In this document: piece after piece, positions 14,179 to 23,413 of the stretch | Numbering within the stretch: the stretch's first letter is position 1 | Layout: each line of letters opens with the position of its first letter | From: Akkermansiaceae bacterium UBA2367 | Lineage (GTDB): Bacteria > Verrucomicrobiota > Verrucomicrobiia > Verrucomicrobiales > DEV007 | Direction: 5' to 3' | DNA length: 53,284 nt | Assembly (NCBI GenBank): GCA_002344525.1 | Contig: DDTJ01000009.1 | Coordinates: 1 to 53,284, forward strand | Translations under genes and position numbers: made by a program | Notes under the pieces: model-generated | Seen by the model: the letters and a program-made list of their open reading frames with translations, nothing else | The model's database searches: none | What the model was told of the DNA's origin: nothing

Positions 14179-17028
14179 TCACGGCCCCTCCAGAAGCCAG
14201 CCCACGAGATCGCGGAACTCGTCGGCTTTCAGAAGCTCGCCGAAATTCGGAGGCATCAGCGACAGGGCCGAATCCTCGCGCGAGGCGATCTCGCTCCGCA
14301 AGACCCGGTGCGGCTGCCCCGCCACGTCGAGGAGCGTGAGGACTTCCCCTCCCTCGTTCGCCACGAAGCCGCCGAGGACGACGCCGTCCGTCTTCTCGAT
14401 CCTCGTCAGCCGGAAGTGCGCGTCCACGTTGCGGTTCGGATCGAGGGTGTCCTCGGCGAGACGGGCCAGCCCGCGCGAGCCGATCCCGTCGAGCTGCGGG
14501 CCGATGAGGCCGCCTTCGCCCCCGATACGGTGGCAGACGGCGCAATGGGTCGCGAACAGGGCTTTGCCTCGTCCCACATCGACCGCCGCCGGGTCGTAGG
14601 CGGCGACGCGTTCCGCGACGAGGCGGGCGAGGCGTTCGCGCTCCGCAGGCGGGAGGTCGAGCGGCGGAGCAGGCGGAGGCGGGGGCAGGTAGGGAGCGAG
14701 CCGATCGCGCAAGCCGACAGGGGCCGTGGTCGCGAGGAGGCGGGCGAAGCGTCGCAGCATCTCCTCCTCCCGCACGCCACGGGCGAAATCCGCCAAGGGC
14801 AGCTCGACTCCCTCGACCGCACCGAGAGCGAGCCAAGCGTAGGCGGAGCCTCCGTCGCCATCGACTATCTCAAGGCGCACCTCCCGCCCGGCGATCTCGG
14901 GAAAACGCCATTCGACGAGCACCGCTTGATCCTTTCGCGGCGGCAGGGCGAGGGCCAACTCGCGCCCGTCGGCGGCATCGACGAGAAGGACGAAATTCTT
15001 CCCGTTCGCCTCCTCGCCGGGGAAGCCGAGATGCCCGCAGAGCCGGAAGGCGAGGCGCTCCGGCATGGCGAAGGCGCGGGAGACGAGCCGGCCGGTGTGC
15101 TGCTCGGCCCCTTTCCTGCCGCGAACCAAGCTGGAAAGGACTTCGACGGATTCGCCCCCGTCCGTCTCCCTCATCTGCGCCCCCCAGCCGCTGGGCTCGC
15201 CCGTCTCGACTCGCCAGACGGGATCGCCAGCGCTTTCTCGGCGTTCCAGAAGCTCCGTCGCGAAGGCCGTCGCCTTTTCGTGGATGCCCGCCTCGCGGAT
15301 CACGCCATGCCGCGCCTCGAAGGCCTCCACGACCGTGAGGAAGACGAAAGCTTCCACGGCCCTCAGGGAGGGCGAGCTTTCGCTTTCCACCGGCTCGCCT
15401 TCCAGCAAAGCGAGCACGGTCGCGACGTCGCCATGCAGGGCGATGTGGCGTCGGCGGAGATCGGGGAAGTCCGGCGGCAGCCCTTCGGAGCCGCGGAACC
15501 CGAGCAGCCAGTCCGCCGCTTCGGCGGTCGGCACGGCGAGAGCGACCGAGGCGATCTCCGCGTCCGCATCGTCCAGCGAGGACCAGGCCCCCGGCAGCGA
15601 AAGGCAGGCCCGCAGGGCGATCCGCAGCGCGTGGCGCAGGTGGCTGTCCTCCGGCGGCGTCTCCCCGAGCGCCCGCCGCAGCGGCGCGATGGCTTGGATC
15701 GAAGGCTGGTCCAGCAAAGCCACCGCCGCGCCGCGCCGCGCCCAAGGCGAGGGATCGGCCAGAGCCGCCACCGGATCGGACGGGGGAGTCGGCGGCTCGA
15801 AGGGCTCCGTCTCGGGACGCGGCCCGGTTTTCACCACCCGCCAGATGCGCCCCCGCTCCCGGTCGCGGCCCGGATGGTCGAGCGGCACCTCGTAGTGGCC
15901 GATGATGCGGTTGTAGAAATCGGCGATGTAGAGCGCCCCGTCCGGCGCGAGGGCGAGATCGACGGGGCGGAACCACGGGTCGCCGCTGACGACGAAATCC
16001 GCCTTCTCCTCCGCGCGAGGCGTCGTGCCGGTGAAATGGACGCGGTCGAGGTTCACCCGCGAGGTCACCGGATTGCCGATGAGGACGTGGTCGTCCCATT
16101 CCCCTCCCCATCGCCCGCGATCCACATAGACGATCCCCGCGATGCCCGTCGAGCCGTGGCTGTGCTCGATCATCGCCGGGCCGAAGCCCAGCCCATCGTG
16201 AGGCTTGCCGAAGCTCGGGTAGTGCGCCCCGCGCAGGAGCTGGTAGACCGGGGCGCTGTGGCAGTCGGCGCTGTAGAGGTTCCCCCTCCGGTCGAAGGTG
16301 AGGCCGAAAGGGTTCACCTGCCCCCGCGACCAGACCTCGACCCTCGACCCGTCGGGACGGAAGCGGAAGACGTTGCCCGAATGCAGCTCGACCTCGCTCC
16401 CGTCCTTCGCCCGAAGACGGCTCGTGTTGTTGAACCCGTGCGTCGCGTAGACCCATCCGTCCGCCCCGAGCCGGAGGCTGGAGACCATGCCGTGCGTGTC
16501 CTTCTCGTAGCCGAGCGGCCCGAAGAGCACCTCGCGATGGTCCGCCCTGCCGTCGCCGTCCGTGTCGGCGAAATACCAGAGGTTCGGGATGCTCCACGCG
16601 ATGCAGCCGTCGGCGTGTTCGGGCCGGTGCCAAGGCAGGACTCCGGTGGGGATGTTCAGCCCGTCGGCGAAATCGGTCGCTTTGTCGGCCCGCCCGTCGC
16701 CATCCGTGTCCTCCAAGATCTTGATCGCATCGCGGCTCCCGCGCACCCGCGACCCCCGCTCGTCCTCCCATCGCTCCTTCTCCGCCGCGTAGGGATATTC
16801 GACCGTCGAGGAGACCCAAACCCGGCCCCGCCCGTCGATGGCGAGGTTGATCGGTTTGTTGACCATCGGCTCGGCCGCGAAGAGCTCGATCTCGAATCCC
16901 TCCGGCACCGACAGAGCGGCTTGCTCCGCCTCCGGGGCGAGCGCCTCCGTGTCGCGTACGAGGGTATCCTGAGCGAAGGCCGCCGCCCCGCCCAGCCAAC
17001 ACGCCAATCCGATGCCGATCCGTCTCAT
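14179..17028 (-). CDS. PVC-type haem-binding CxxCH protein (membrane-bound dehydrogenase-like)
   Basis: A 949-residue exported protein of a family largely restricted to Planctomycetes and Verrucomicrobiota. A signal peptide (residues 1-20, ending AAAFAQ) is followed by a six-bladed beta-propeller dehydrogenase-like domain (about 40-380, with GLTFDRRGNLYSADC and DGALYIADFYN). A helical HEAT-like region and a beta-sandwich segment follow. The C-terminal cytochrome-c-like domain carries CAVCH at 829-833 for covalent haem, and a likely distal ligand Met near 925 in SLMPPNF. The substrate is unknown; a periplasmic sugar or alcohol oxidation is often suggested for the family but is inference. The reading frame stays open upstream to 18711, but the signal peptide and a promoter-like pair fix the ATG at 17028. 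Confidence 0.93.
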   Translation of the reverse strand: MRRIGIGLACWLGGAAAFAQDTLVRDTEALAPEAEQAALSVPEGFEIELFAAEPMVNKPINLAIDGRGRVWVSSTVEYPYAAEKERWEDERGSRVRGSRDAIKILEDTDGDGRADKATDFADGLNIPTGVLPWHRPEHADGCIAWSIPNLWYFADTDGDGRADHREVLFGPLGYEKDTHGMVSSLRLGADGWVYATHGFNNTSRLRAKDGSEVELHSGNVFRFRPDGSRVEVWSRGQVNPFGLTFDRRGNLYSADCHSAPVYQLLRGAHYPSFGKPHDGLGFGPAMIEHSHGSTGIAGIVYVDRGRWGGEWDDHVLIGNPVTSRVNLDRVHFTGTTPRAEEKADFVVSGDPWFRPVDLALAPDGALYIADFYNRIIGHYEVPLDHPGRDRERGRIWRVVKTGPRPETEPFEPPTPPSDPVAALADPSPWARRGAAVALLDQPSIQAIAPLRRALGETPPEDSHLRHALRIALRACLSLPGAWSSLDDADAEIASVALAVPTAEAADWLLGFRGSEGLPPDFPDLRRRHIALHGDVATVLALLEGEPVESESSPSLRAVEAFVFLTVVEAFEARHGVIREAGIHEKATAFATELLERRESAGDPVWRVETGEPSGWGAQMRETDGGESVEVLSSLVRGRKGAEQHTGRLVSRAFAMPERLAFRLCGHLGFPGEEANGKNFVLLVDAADGRELALALPPRKDQAVLVEWRFPEIAGREVRLEIVDGDGGSAYAWLALGAVEGVELPLADFARGVREEEMLRRFARLLATTAPVGLRDRLAPYLPPPPPAPPLDLPPAERERLARLVAERVAAYDPAAVDVGRGKALFATHCAVCHRIGGEGGLIGPQLDGIGSRGLARLAEDTLDPNRNVDAHFRLTRIEKTDGVVLGGFVANEGGEVLTLLDVAGQPHRVLRSEIASREDSALSLMPPNFGELLKADEFRDLVGWLLEGP

Positions 17029-17035
17029 GGATGGC

Positions 17036-17064
17036 AGTGTGGCAAATCCAGAGCGTTTTGTCTC
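17036..17064 (-). promoter_or_regulatory. Promoter candidate for the PVC haem protein
   Basis: Minus strand GAGACA (17059-17064), 17-bp spacer, CACACT (17036-17041), 7 bases before the ATG. Weak boxes but standard spacing. Confidence 0.35.
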
Positions 17065-17131
17065 TCCCCTTTTCCAGCCATCGGCCCGGATCGACCCAGC
17101 TTCCGATTTCCCGAAAGAAGCGCTTTTCCAG

Positions 17132-17160
17132 TTGAATCGAACAAGGCCCATGCGCATCGT
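17132..17160 (+). promoter_or_regulatory. Promoter candidate for the 55-residue lipoprotein
   Basis: TTGAAT (17132-17137), 17-bp spacer, CATCGT (17155-17160), then 6 bases to the ATG at 17167. Confidence 0.4.
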
Positions 17161-17166
17161 TACCTT

Positions 17167-17334
17167 ATGAAATCCCTCATCCCTCCAGTTCTCTGCGCGC
17201 TCACCTGCCTCGCCGCAGCCTTGACCTTCGCCTCCTGCGCCTCGAAGGGCGGCGACGACGGCTACACCCCTCCGGCCAAGCTCTCCCCGGTCGATGCCAC
17301 GACCCGGCTCCAGGACCAATACCGAAATTGGTGA
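17167..17334 (+). CDS. Tiny lipoprotein, 55 residues
   Basis: A short gene easily missed because it sits at the end of a long meaningless open frame. It encodes a lipoprotein signal peptide of 23 residues ending in the lipobox FASC (C24), then only 31 residues (ASKGGDDGYTPPAKLSPVDA and QDQYRNW). The mature part is hydrophilic and probably unstructured. It lies between the divergent PVC haem protein and the histidine kinase, 66 bp before the kinase. I know of no function; small lipoproteins of this type are common in Verrucomicrobiota. The lipobox and the promoter-like pair make it believable. Confidence 0.65.
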   Translation: MKSLIPPVLCALTCLAAALTFASCASKGGDDGYTPPAKLSPVDATTRLQDQYRNW

Positions 17335-17400
17335 AATTCTCGCGCCTTTCGCTTCCCATCGGCGCGAAGATTTGATATTCATGGTCCCGCAAGGGGGATC

Positions 17401-18687
17401 ATGGAAAAGCACAGCATCGTCGAATCCGTCCTCGACAACCTCCCCGTGGCCGTCTTCGCCAAGGACGCCACGGACAGTTTCCGTTTCGTCCTCTGGAACA
17501 AGAAGCAGGAGGAGGTCACCACCCTGCGGGCCGGGAAGGCCATTGGGAAGAACGACTACGACCTCTTCTCGCAGGAGTCGGCGGACTACTTCCGCAGCGT
17601 CGACAAGGCGGTGATCCAGCGCGGCAGCCTCATGAAGGTGCCCGAGGAGATCATCGAGACGAAGAACGGGCGCGAGGTCCATCTCCGCACCGTCAAAATC
17701 CCCGTCCACGACGAGGAGACCGGACGGCTCCTCGTCGTCGGCATCAGCGAGGACATCACCGAGCAGGTGAAGTCGCGCGAACAGCTCGAACGGCTCAACC
17801 GCCACCTCGTGCAAGCGAACGAGGAACTCCAGCGGACCCAGCTCCAACTCATCCAAGCGGAGAAGCTGGAGTCCATCGGACGCCTCGCCGCCGGGGTCGC
17901 ACACGAGGTCAAGAACCCCCTCGCCCTCCTCCTCCTCGGCGTCGACTACCTCTCCCAGGGCATCGACCCCGGCGACCCCAACGTCGCCACCATCCTGACC
18001 CAGATGCGCGACGCCGTGGACCGGGCCGACCGCATCGTGCGCGGCCTCGTCGATTTCTCCTCGCAGCGAGCCCTCACCCGCGAGGCGACCCAGCTCGACC
18101 GCGTCGTCGACGAGGTGCTCCTCCTCGTGAAGCACGAGCTGACCCGCTCCAATGTGAAGGTGAGCGTGCGCATCGAGAAGGATCTGCCCATCGTCTTCCT
18201 CGACATGTCGAAATTCGAGCAGGTCCTCATCAATCTCATTATCAACGCGGTCCACGCCATGTCCGGCGCGGAGTCGAAGCAGCTCAAAATCCGCGCCCGC
18301 GCCGAGACCCTCGAAGGGGTCGTGCGGAACGAGGGGGCGCGAACGCGCGAGCTCTTCCGCAGCGGCGACCGTGTCGTCGTCCTCGAAATCCTCGACAACG
18401 GCACCGGCATCGCCCCCGCCGACGCGGGGCGGCTCTTCGACCCCTTTTTCACGACCAAACCCACCGGGCTCGGCACCGGGCTCGGCCTCTCCGTGGCCCG
18501 GCGCATCGTCGAGCTGCACGGCGGCCTCCTCATCCTCGAAAACCGGGGCAAGGAGCCCGGTGCGGTGGCGAGGCTGCTCCTGCCCACCAAAATCGAAACA
18601 GGGAAGGTGCGCACCGTCGCCCAGCCTGGAAAAATCGACGAGCCTTCGAAAAAAGTTGACACCAAGACCAAAAAACTGGCACCCTAG
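17401..18687 (+). CDS. PAS-domain sensor histidine kinase, soluble
   Basis: A 428-residue cytoplasmic sensor kinase with no membrane segment. A PAS domain spans about residues 5-120 (LDNLPVAVFAKD to LLVVGISEDITEQ), so the signal is intracellular or a bound ligand or cofactor. A coiled coil (125-157) leads to the H-box AHEVKNPLALL with phospho-acceptor H168. The N-box has N282, the G1 box is LDNGTGIAP (331-339), and FDPFFTTKPTGLGTGLGL is the ATP lid. A good ribosome site (AGGGGGATC) precedes the ATG at 17401. The receiver-only response regulator starts 33 bp after its stop, suggesting a phosphotransfer pair. Confidence 0.95.
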   Translation: MEKHSIVESVLDNLPVAVFAKDATDSFRFVLWNKKQEEVTTLRAGKAIGKNDYDLFSQESADYFRSVDKAVIQRGSLMKVPEEIIETKNGREVHLRTVKIPVHDEETGRLLVVGISEDITEQVKSREQLERLNRHLVQANEELQRTQLQLIQAEKLESIGRLAAGVAHEVKNPLALLLLGVDYLSQGIDPGDPNVATILTQMRDAVDRADRIVRGLVDFSSQRALTREATQLDRVVDEVLLLVKHELTRSNVKVSVRIEKDLPIVFLDMSKFEQVLINLIINAVHAMSGAESKQLKIRARAETLEGVVRNEGARTRELFRSGDRVVVLEILDNGTGIAPADAGRLFDPFFTTKPTGLGTGLGLSVARRIVELHGGLLILENRGKEPGAVARLLLPTKIETGKVRTVAQPGKIDEPSKKVDTKTKKLAP

Positions 18688-18720
18688 AGACGAAGCGAAA
18701 CCCACACCCATCCCCGAGCC

Positions 18721-19110
18721 ATGGCCCGAAAAATCTTACTGGTCGACGACGAAGCGGGGTTCACCGAACTCCTCAAAATGAATCTGGAGCGGGCCGGAGG
18801 CTACGAGGTCCGCATCGAGAACGACTCGACCAAGGCGCTCGCCGCGGTGCGGTCCTTCATGCCCGACGCCATCCTCCTCGACGTGGTCATGCCCGGCATG
18901 GACGGCGGCGACGTGCAGGCGCAGTTGCAGGCCAATCCCCTCCTCGCCCGCATCCCCATCGTCATGCTCACCGCCCTCGTCGATTCCACGGAATTGTCGG
19001 AGGGCGCCGTGGCCCAAGCCGGATCGCAGATGGTGCTGCCGAAGCCCGTCAACCTCCCCCTGCTGCTGCGGGTGCTCGACGACATCCTCCCGGCGGAGAC
19101 GGCGGCTTGA
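18721..19110 (+). CDS. Receiver-only (CheY-like) response regulator
   Basis: A 129-residue single-domain response regulator. The acidic pair is D9/D10 in LVDDE, the phosphorylated residue is D54 in LLDVVMPGMDG, and the conserved Thr and Lys are T84 and K108. There is no output domain, so it must signal by protein interaction or as a phosphorelay intermediate. Its neighbour is the PAS histidine kinase; a consensus TTGACA within the end of that gene (about 18656) might give it its own promoter, but no good -10 is seen. The target is not indicated by the neighbourhood. Confidence 0.95.
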   Translation: MARKILLVDDEAGFTELLKMNLERAGGYEVRIENDSTKALAAVRSFMPDAILLDVVMPGMDGGDVQAQLQANPLLARIPIVMLTALVDSTELSEGAVAQAGSQMVLPKPVNLPLLLRVLDDILPAETAA

Positions 19111-19141
19111 GCGGGTCCCGCCGACCGCCGACTCTTTTGCT

Positions 19142-19170
19142 TGTCCCCCGGCCCGGATTCCGCTAACGAT
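19142..19170 (+). promoter_or_regulatory. Promoter candidate for the ABC importer genes
   Basis: TTGTCC (19142-19147), 17-bp spacer, TAACGA (19165-19170), 13 bases before the ATG at 19184. Confidence 0.4.
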
Positions 19171-19183
19171 CACGCGGCATCCA

Positions 19184-20263
19184 ATGGTCTCCCTCTCCAT
19201 CCGCGGGCTTGTGAAACGCTTCGGCGACCTCGTCGCCCTCGATCGGCTCGACCTCGACATCGCCGGGGGCGAGCTCTTCTTCCTCCTCGGCCCCTCCGGC
19301 TGCGGCAAGACGACCCTGCTCCGCGCCATCGCCGGATTCCACTTTCCCGACGAGGGTTCCATCCGCTTCGACGGCGAGGACGTCACCCGCGTGCCTCCCC
19401 ACAAGCGAGACACGGGCATGATGTTCCAGAGCTACGCCCTCTGGCCGCACCTCAACGTCTTCCGCAACGTCGCCTTCGGCCTCGAAGAGCGCCGCGTGCC
19501 AAAGGCCGAACTCCGCGCCCGCGTCGAGGAGGCCCTCGCCATGGTCCGCATGGAGGGCCTCGGCACGCGCAAGATCCACCAGCTCTCCGGCGGCCAGCAG
19601 CAGCGCGTCGCCCTCGCCCGCGCCCTCGTCGTGCGCCCGCGCTGCCTCCTCCTCGACGAACCCCTCTCGAACCTCGACGCCAAACTGCGCATCGAGATGC
19701 GCGGCGAGATCCGGCGCATCTGCAAGGACTTCGGCCTCACCGCGGTCTACGTCACCCACGACCAGAAGGAGGCCCTCTCCATGGCCGACCGCATGGCCGT
19801 GCTCGACGCCGGACGCCTCGCCCAGGTCGGCACGCCCGAGGAACTCTACCGCCGTCCCGCCTCCGCCTTCGTCGCCGGGTTCGTCGGCGAAACGAACCTC
19901 GTCCCCGGCGTCCTCGTCGCCGTCTCCGGCGAGGACCACCTCGTCAGCACCCCCCTCGGCGAACTCGCCGGACGCGTCGTCGCGCCGGACTGGAAACCCG
20001 CCCCCGGCGAGTCCGTCCTCCTCTCCATCCGGCCCGAATGCCTCTCCCTCTCCCCCACCCCGCCGGAGCAAAACGCCATCGCCGGAACACTGGAGGAATC
20101 CGTCTACCTCGGCGAGATCGCCCAATACACCCTGCGCACCGAAGGGCACGACAAGCCCATCCACATCGCCGAACTGAATCCGAGGCGAGTCCTGCGCGAC
20201 ACGGGCGCGGTGTTCTACGCCGGCGCGAAGGCGGAGGATGTCGTGGTGCTGCCAGCAGGATGA
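19184..20263 (+). CDS. ABC importer ATPase, Fe3+/polyamine type
   Basis: The nucleotide-binding subunit of an importer, 359 residues. Walker A is GPSGCGKT (36-43), the signature is LSGGQ (134-138), and Walker B is LLLDEP (155-160), followed by the H-loop VTHDQKEAL. The C-terminal quarter is a TOBE-type regulatory domain, as in FbpC and PotA. It leads the importer genes: the binding protein is 241 bp downstream and a double permease lies at 23414. The combination of a single long double permease with this ATPase class points to ferric iron or a similar anion or polyamine; the exact substrate is not evident. Confidence 0.93.
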   Translation: MVSLSIRGLVKRFGDLVALDRLDLDIAGGELFFLLGPSGCGKTTLLRAIAGFHFPDEGSIRFDGEDVTRVPPHKRDTGMMFQSYALWPHLNVFRNVAFGLEERRVPKAELRARVEEALAMVRMEGLGTRKIHQLSGGQQQRVALARALVVRPRCLLLDEPLSNLDAKLRIEMRGEIRRICKDFGLTAVYVTHDQKEALSMADRMAVLDAGRLAQVGTPEELYRRPASAFVAGFVGETNLVPGVLVAVSGEDHLVSTPLGELAGRVVAPDWKPAPGESVLLSIRPECLSLSPTPPEQNAIAGTLEESVYLGEIAQYTLRTEGHDKPIHIAELNPRRVLRDTGAVFYAGAKAEDVVVLPAG

Positions 20264-20280
20264 GCCGATCGAAATGACGA

Positions 20281-20504
20281 ACAGCGCCCAACCTCCCGAA
20301 GGATTCGCGGTGATTCGCGGCCATTTGCGATCATTCGCGTTGAATCCTTTTGGGGAACGCGAATGGCCGCGAATGGGGCGAATGGCCGCAAATCCAAACC
20401 GTTGCACCCTCCGTTGCTCCGTAGTTGGCTGAAGCCCCCACACCCACTTCCCGACCTTTCACTTTTTCCTTTTCACCTTTTACCGGGGCTGCGGCCCCGC
20501 TCCC
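20281..20504. repeat. Intergenic inverted repeats of the CGCGAATGGCC family
   Basis: The gap before the binding-protein gene contains many degenerate copies of ATTCGCGGCCATT and its complement (20300-20395). These are arranged as an imperfect large palindrome around 20345. A pyrimidine tract similar to CCTTTCACTTTTTCC and a GGGGC-TGC-GGCCCC microhairpin follow. Related blocks occur at 407-540 and 35640-35730. No gene is visible. Confidence 0.7.
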
Positions 20505-22178
20505 ATGTTGGCCCGCCTCCTCATCGTCGCAGCCCTCCTCGCCGCCGTTCTGGTAGCCCCCTTCGCCTTGCGCCCGAAGGAGGAGAAAATCCCCGCGAAA
20601 GCGGAGCGCCTCGTCATCATCACCCCGCACATCGAATCCATCCAATCCGAGTTCGCCCGTGCCTTCCGCGCCCACATGCGCGAGGCGCACGGGCGGGAAG
20701 TCCTCATCGACTGGCGGCAGCCCGGCGGCACTTCCGAGATCGCCCGCTTCCTCCGCTCCGAATACGCCACCCGTTTCGAAACGCTCTGGCGGGAAAAGAG
20801 CGGCCTGCCCTTCACCCTCGCCATCCGCGACGCCTCCACCAACCCGAAGCTGGACCCTGACAAAGACGCCATCCAAGAGGGGAAGACCTTCGACCCGACC
20901 CTCTTGAAGGACGCCCCGCCCGAGGCGCAGGCCGCCGCCGCAAGACGCCTTTTCCTCGAATCCGGGATCGGCTGCGGCATCGACCTCTTCTTCGGCGGCG
21001 GAGCCTTCGACTTCGAACGCCAAGCCGCCGCCGGACTGCTCGTCGCCCGCGACGCGAGCGGACGCTTCGGCCCCGGTGCGCTCGCCGAAGAGCATCCCGA
21101 ATGGTTCTCCGACGCCGTCATGCCGCAGTCCTTCGGCGGCGAGCCCTATCGCGACGCCGGGTTCCGCTGGGTCGGGGCGGTCGTCTCGGCCTTCGGCATC
21201 TGCTACAACCGCGACGTTCTCTCCCGCCTCGGCATCGAGGAAGCGCCCGACGAATGGAGCGACCTCGAGGATCCCCGCTACCTCGGCCAGATCGCCCTCG
21301 CCGACCCCACCAAATCCGGCTCGACGACCAAGGCCTTCGAGATGCTCGTGCAGGAGCGCATCCAGACCCTCGCCCGCGAGCGCGGCCTGCCCGAGTCCGA
21401 AGCCGTCGCCGCCGGATGGAACGACGCCATGCGCCTCATCCTCCGCATCAGCGCGAACAGCCGCTATTTCACCGACTCCTCGGCCAAGGTGCCTCGCGAC
21501 GTGGCCATGGGCGACGCCGCCGCGGGCATGTGCATCGACTTCTACGGACGCAGCTACAACGAGCTCCACCGCGACCCGGCCACGGGCGAATCGCGCATCA
21601 AGTTCGTCATGCCCGAAGGCGGCACCTCCATCGGGGCCGACCCCATCGGGATGCTGCGCGGAGCGCCGAACCCCGAGCTGGCCCACCGCTTCATCGAATT
21701 CGTCCTCTCGCCCGAGGGCCAAAAGCTATGGAACTACCGCCCCGGCGCTCCCGGAGGCCCCGTCCGCCACGCCCTGCGCCGCCCGCCCATCCGGCGTGAC
21801 GTCTACACCGAAGCGAACTTCGCGCACATGACCGACCCCGGCTTCGACCCCTACCGCGCCGCCGCCGGGTTCACCTACCATCCCGAATGGACCGGCTCGC
21901 TCTTCACCGCCCTGCGCTTCGTCATCCGCGCCGCCTGCATGGACCCGCACGAGGAGCAGATCGTCGCTTGGGAGGCGCTGCTGGCGGCGGGCTTGCCGGA
22001 CGAGGGTCTGGCGCGTTTCGAGGACGTTGCCCCGATCTCGTATGAAGCAGTCGTCAAGAACATCGCCCCAGCCCTGCGGAACAGCGACAAGGTCGCGCAA
22101 GTCCGGCTGGGGCGGGAGTTGGCGGAGGGGTTTCGCGAGCGGTATTTGCGGATTTCGGGGGAGTACGGGAGGCAGTGA
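20505..22178 (+). CDS. ABC importer substrate-binding protein, unusually long
   Basis: A 557-residue extracellular solute-binding protein. The N-terminal hydrophobic helix (residues 2-21) has no clear cleavage site or lipobox, so it may stay membrane-anchored. RLVIITPHIESIQSEFARAF is the typical start of the family, in which a periplasmic lobe closes on the ligand. It is well above the usual 330-350 residues of FbpA-type proteins, with insertions around 60-170 and a C-terminal extension of roughly 100 residues. Aromatic and acidic residues that could be ligands (for example GFRWVGAVVSAFGICYNRD) are present but cannot assign a substrate. It stands between the ATPase and the double permease, as expected of an operon, but a NERD gene intervenes. 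Confidence 0.88.
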   Translation: MLARLLIVAALLAAVLVAPFALRPKEEKIPAKAERLVIITPHIESIQSEFARAFRAHMREAHGREVLIDWRQPGGTSEIARFLRSEYATRFETLWREKSGLPFTLAIRDASTNPKLDPDKDAIQEGKTFDPTLLKDAPPEAQAAAARRLFLESGIGCGIDLFFGGGAFDFERQAAAGLLVARDASGRFGPGALAEEHPEWFSDAVMPQSFGGEPYRDAGFRWVGAVVSAFGICYNRDVLSRLGIEEAPDEWSDLEDPRYLGQIALADPTKSGSTTKAFEMLVQERIQTLARERGLPESEAVAAGWNDAMRLILRISANSRYFTDSSAKVPRDVAMGDAAAGMCIDFYGRSYNELHRDPATGESRIKFVMPEGGTSIGADPIGMLRGAPNPELAHRFIEFVLSPEGQKLWNYRPGAPGGPVRHALRRPPIRRDVYTEANFAHMTDPGFDPYRAAAGFTYHPEWTGSLFTALRFVIRAACMDPHEEQIVAWEALLAAGLPDEGLARFEDVAPISYEAVVKNIAPALRNSDKVAQVRLGRELAEGFRERYLRISGEYGRQ

Positions 22179-22357
22179 ACGCACGGTCGGAGAGGTTGCC
22201 TAGGCACCCTCACCCCTCACCGATCCCGCCAAAGAAGCGTCGACAAGCGTTGCCCCGGAAGCCTCACCTTTTCCTTTTCTTTCACCTCTTTGCCTGCAAA
22301 TATCCGGAAGCCCGACACTCTCATCCCCCCTGCATCGCCCGCCGCAAGTCCGCCCAT

Positions 22358-23257
22358 ATGAATTCGCTAGGATGGATCATCGCCATCGTCTTCTTCGTCG
22401 TCACCATGATTCTGTTTGTCGGAACCGTTGCCCTCGTCACCAAGCTCTCAAGAAGAGGACGCCATCCGATCGGCAAGGATGTCAAGCTGCTACGACAACC
22501 CGGCGAAGGGCTGCGCGAACGCCTCGAGGTCATCGACGAGAGTTCTTTCGACGAAATCATCAAAGGGCTGGTCGTTCCATCCCTCGCCTTCCTCATTCCC
22601 CTGCTGGTTCTATACTGGCTCCCTGCCGGGCGTCATTTTTGGGCGGTGGTGGCATTGGCCGGGGTGGCCTACCTCTTTAGCGTCGGCTACCGCAGCTGGA
22701 GGCTTTGCCGACTGATCACGGAACGAAGGGCCTACAAATTGGGCCTCGTAGGCGAGCGGGCCGTCGCCGACTGTCTTGAACCTCTGAAGCAGAGGGGCTA
22801 CTACGTGTTCCACGACGCCCCGGCGCAAGGGGCGAAAAAGGCGTTCAACCTCGATCACATCGTGGTGGGACCTACCGGCCTATTTTGCATTGAAACCAAG
22901 GCTCGTCGAAAAAACGCTGCCAAGGACGGCGGTGACGACTACAAGATCGGGTTCGACGGCGGAGCACTGACTTGGCCACGTGGGCGGGACGAAGCCCCCG
23001 TGCGTCAAGTCTTGGAAAACGCCAAATGGCTCCAGAATTGGATTCACCAGCGATTGGGGAGGAGGATCGAAGTGACTCCCATGATTACCATTCCGGGGTG
23101 GTACACCGACGAGACCCTCCGAGGCAATCTTCGCGTGCTGAGCCACAAACGATTGAGGTATTATATCCAGCAAGGCCCTCCGCTGGACGCCGAGAGCGTG
23201 AAACTGGTCACCCTCCAACTGGATTCCCTCTGCCGCGATGTCCCCTGCGAGAGTTGA
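22358..23257 (+). CDS. NERD-domain membrane protein
   Basis: A 299-residue protein with three membrane segments (about residues 4-28, 71-88 and 94-110) followed by a cytoplasmic NERD (nuclease-related) domain (about 128-250). The domain shows GE (132-133), D166 in NLDHIVVGPTG and the ExK pair E179/K181 in CIETKA, the arrangement expected of a PD-(D/E)xK-like nuclease fold. Its catalytic activity is not proven for the family. Base composition is visibly AT-richer than the flanking transporter genes. It lies inside the ABC importer locus, between binding protein and permease, so it was probably inserted. The start at 22358 is chosen because the upstream open frame has no protein character. Confidence 0.87.
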   Translation: MNSLGWIIAIVFFVVTMILFVGTVALVTKLSRRGRHPIGKDVKLLRQPGEGLRERLEVIDESSFDEIIKGLVVPSLAFLIPLLVLYWLPAGRHFWAVVALAGVAYLFSVGYRSWRLCRLITERRAYKLGLVGERAVADCLEPLKQRGYYVFHDAPAQGAKKAFNLDHIVVGPTGLFCIETKARRKNAAKDGGDDYKIGFDGGALTWPRGRDEAPVRQVLENAKWLQNWIHQRLGRRIEVTPMITIPGWYTDETLRGNLRVLSHKRLRYYIQQGPPLDAESVKLVTLQLDSLCRDVPCES

Positions 23258-23413
23258 ACCATCCAGAGCTTACCCCCATTGCCAGTCCGCAGATATCGCG
23301 AGACTCTGCTGATGTTCGGTAAGCATCTCGACAACGGCGTTCCGGTGTTTCGCCCCTTCCCCCTTGCAATCCCGCCGATCCCGCGCTCCTTGCTCTGGCC
23401 GCTTCCTCCTCCC

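Noticed and set aside
14071..17334. Very long plus-strand open frame (over 1000 codons) opposite the PVC haem protein
   Set aside because: Arg- and His-rich shadow of a GC-rich gene. Only its last 55 codons (from 17167) have real protein character.
17029..18711. Extension of the haem-protein frame upstream across the histidine kinase gene
   Set aside because: The signal peptide at 17028 and the clear kinase on the opposite strand show that the extra open frame is a by-product of base composition.
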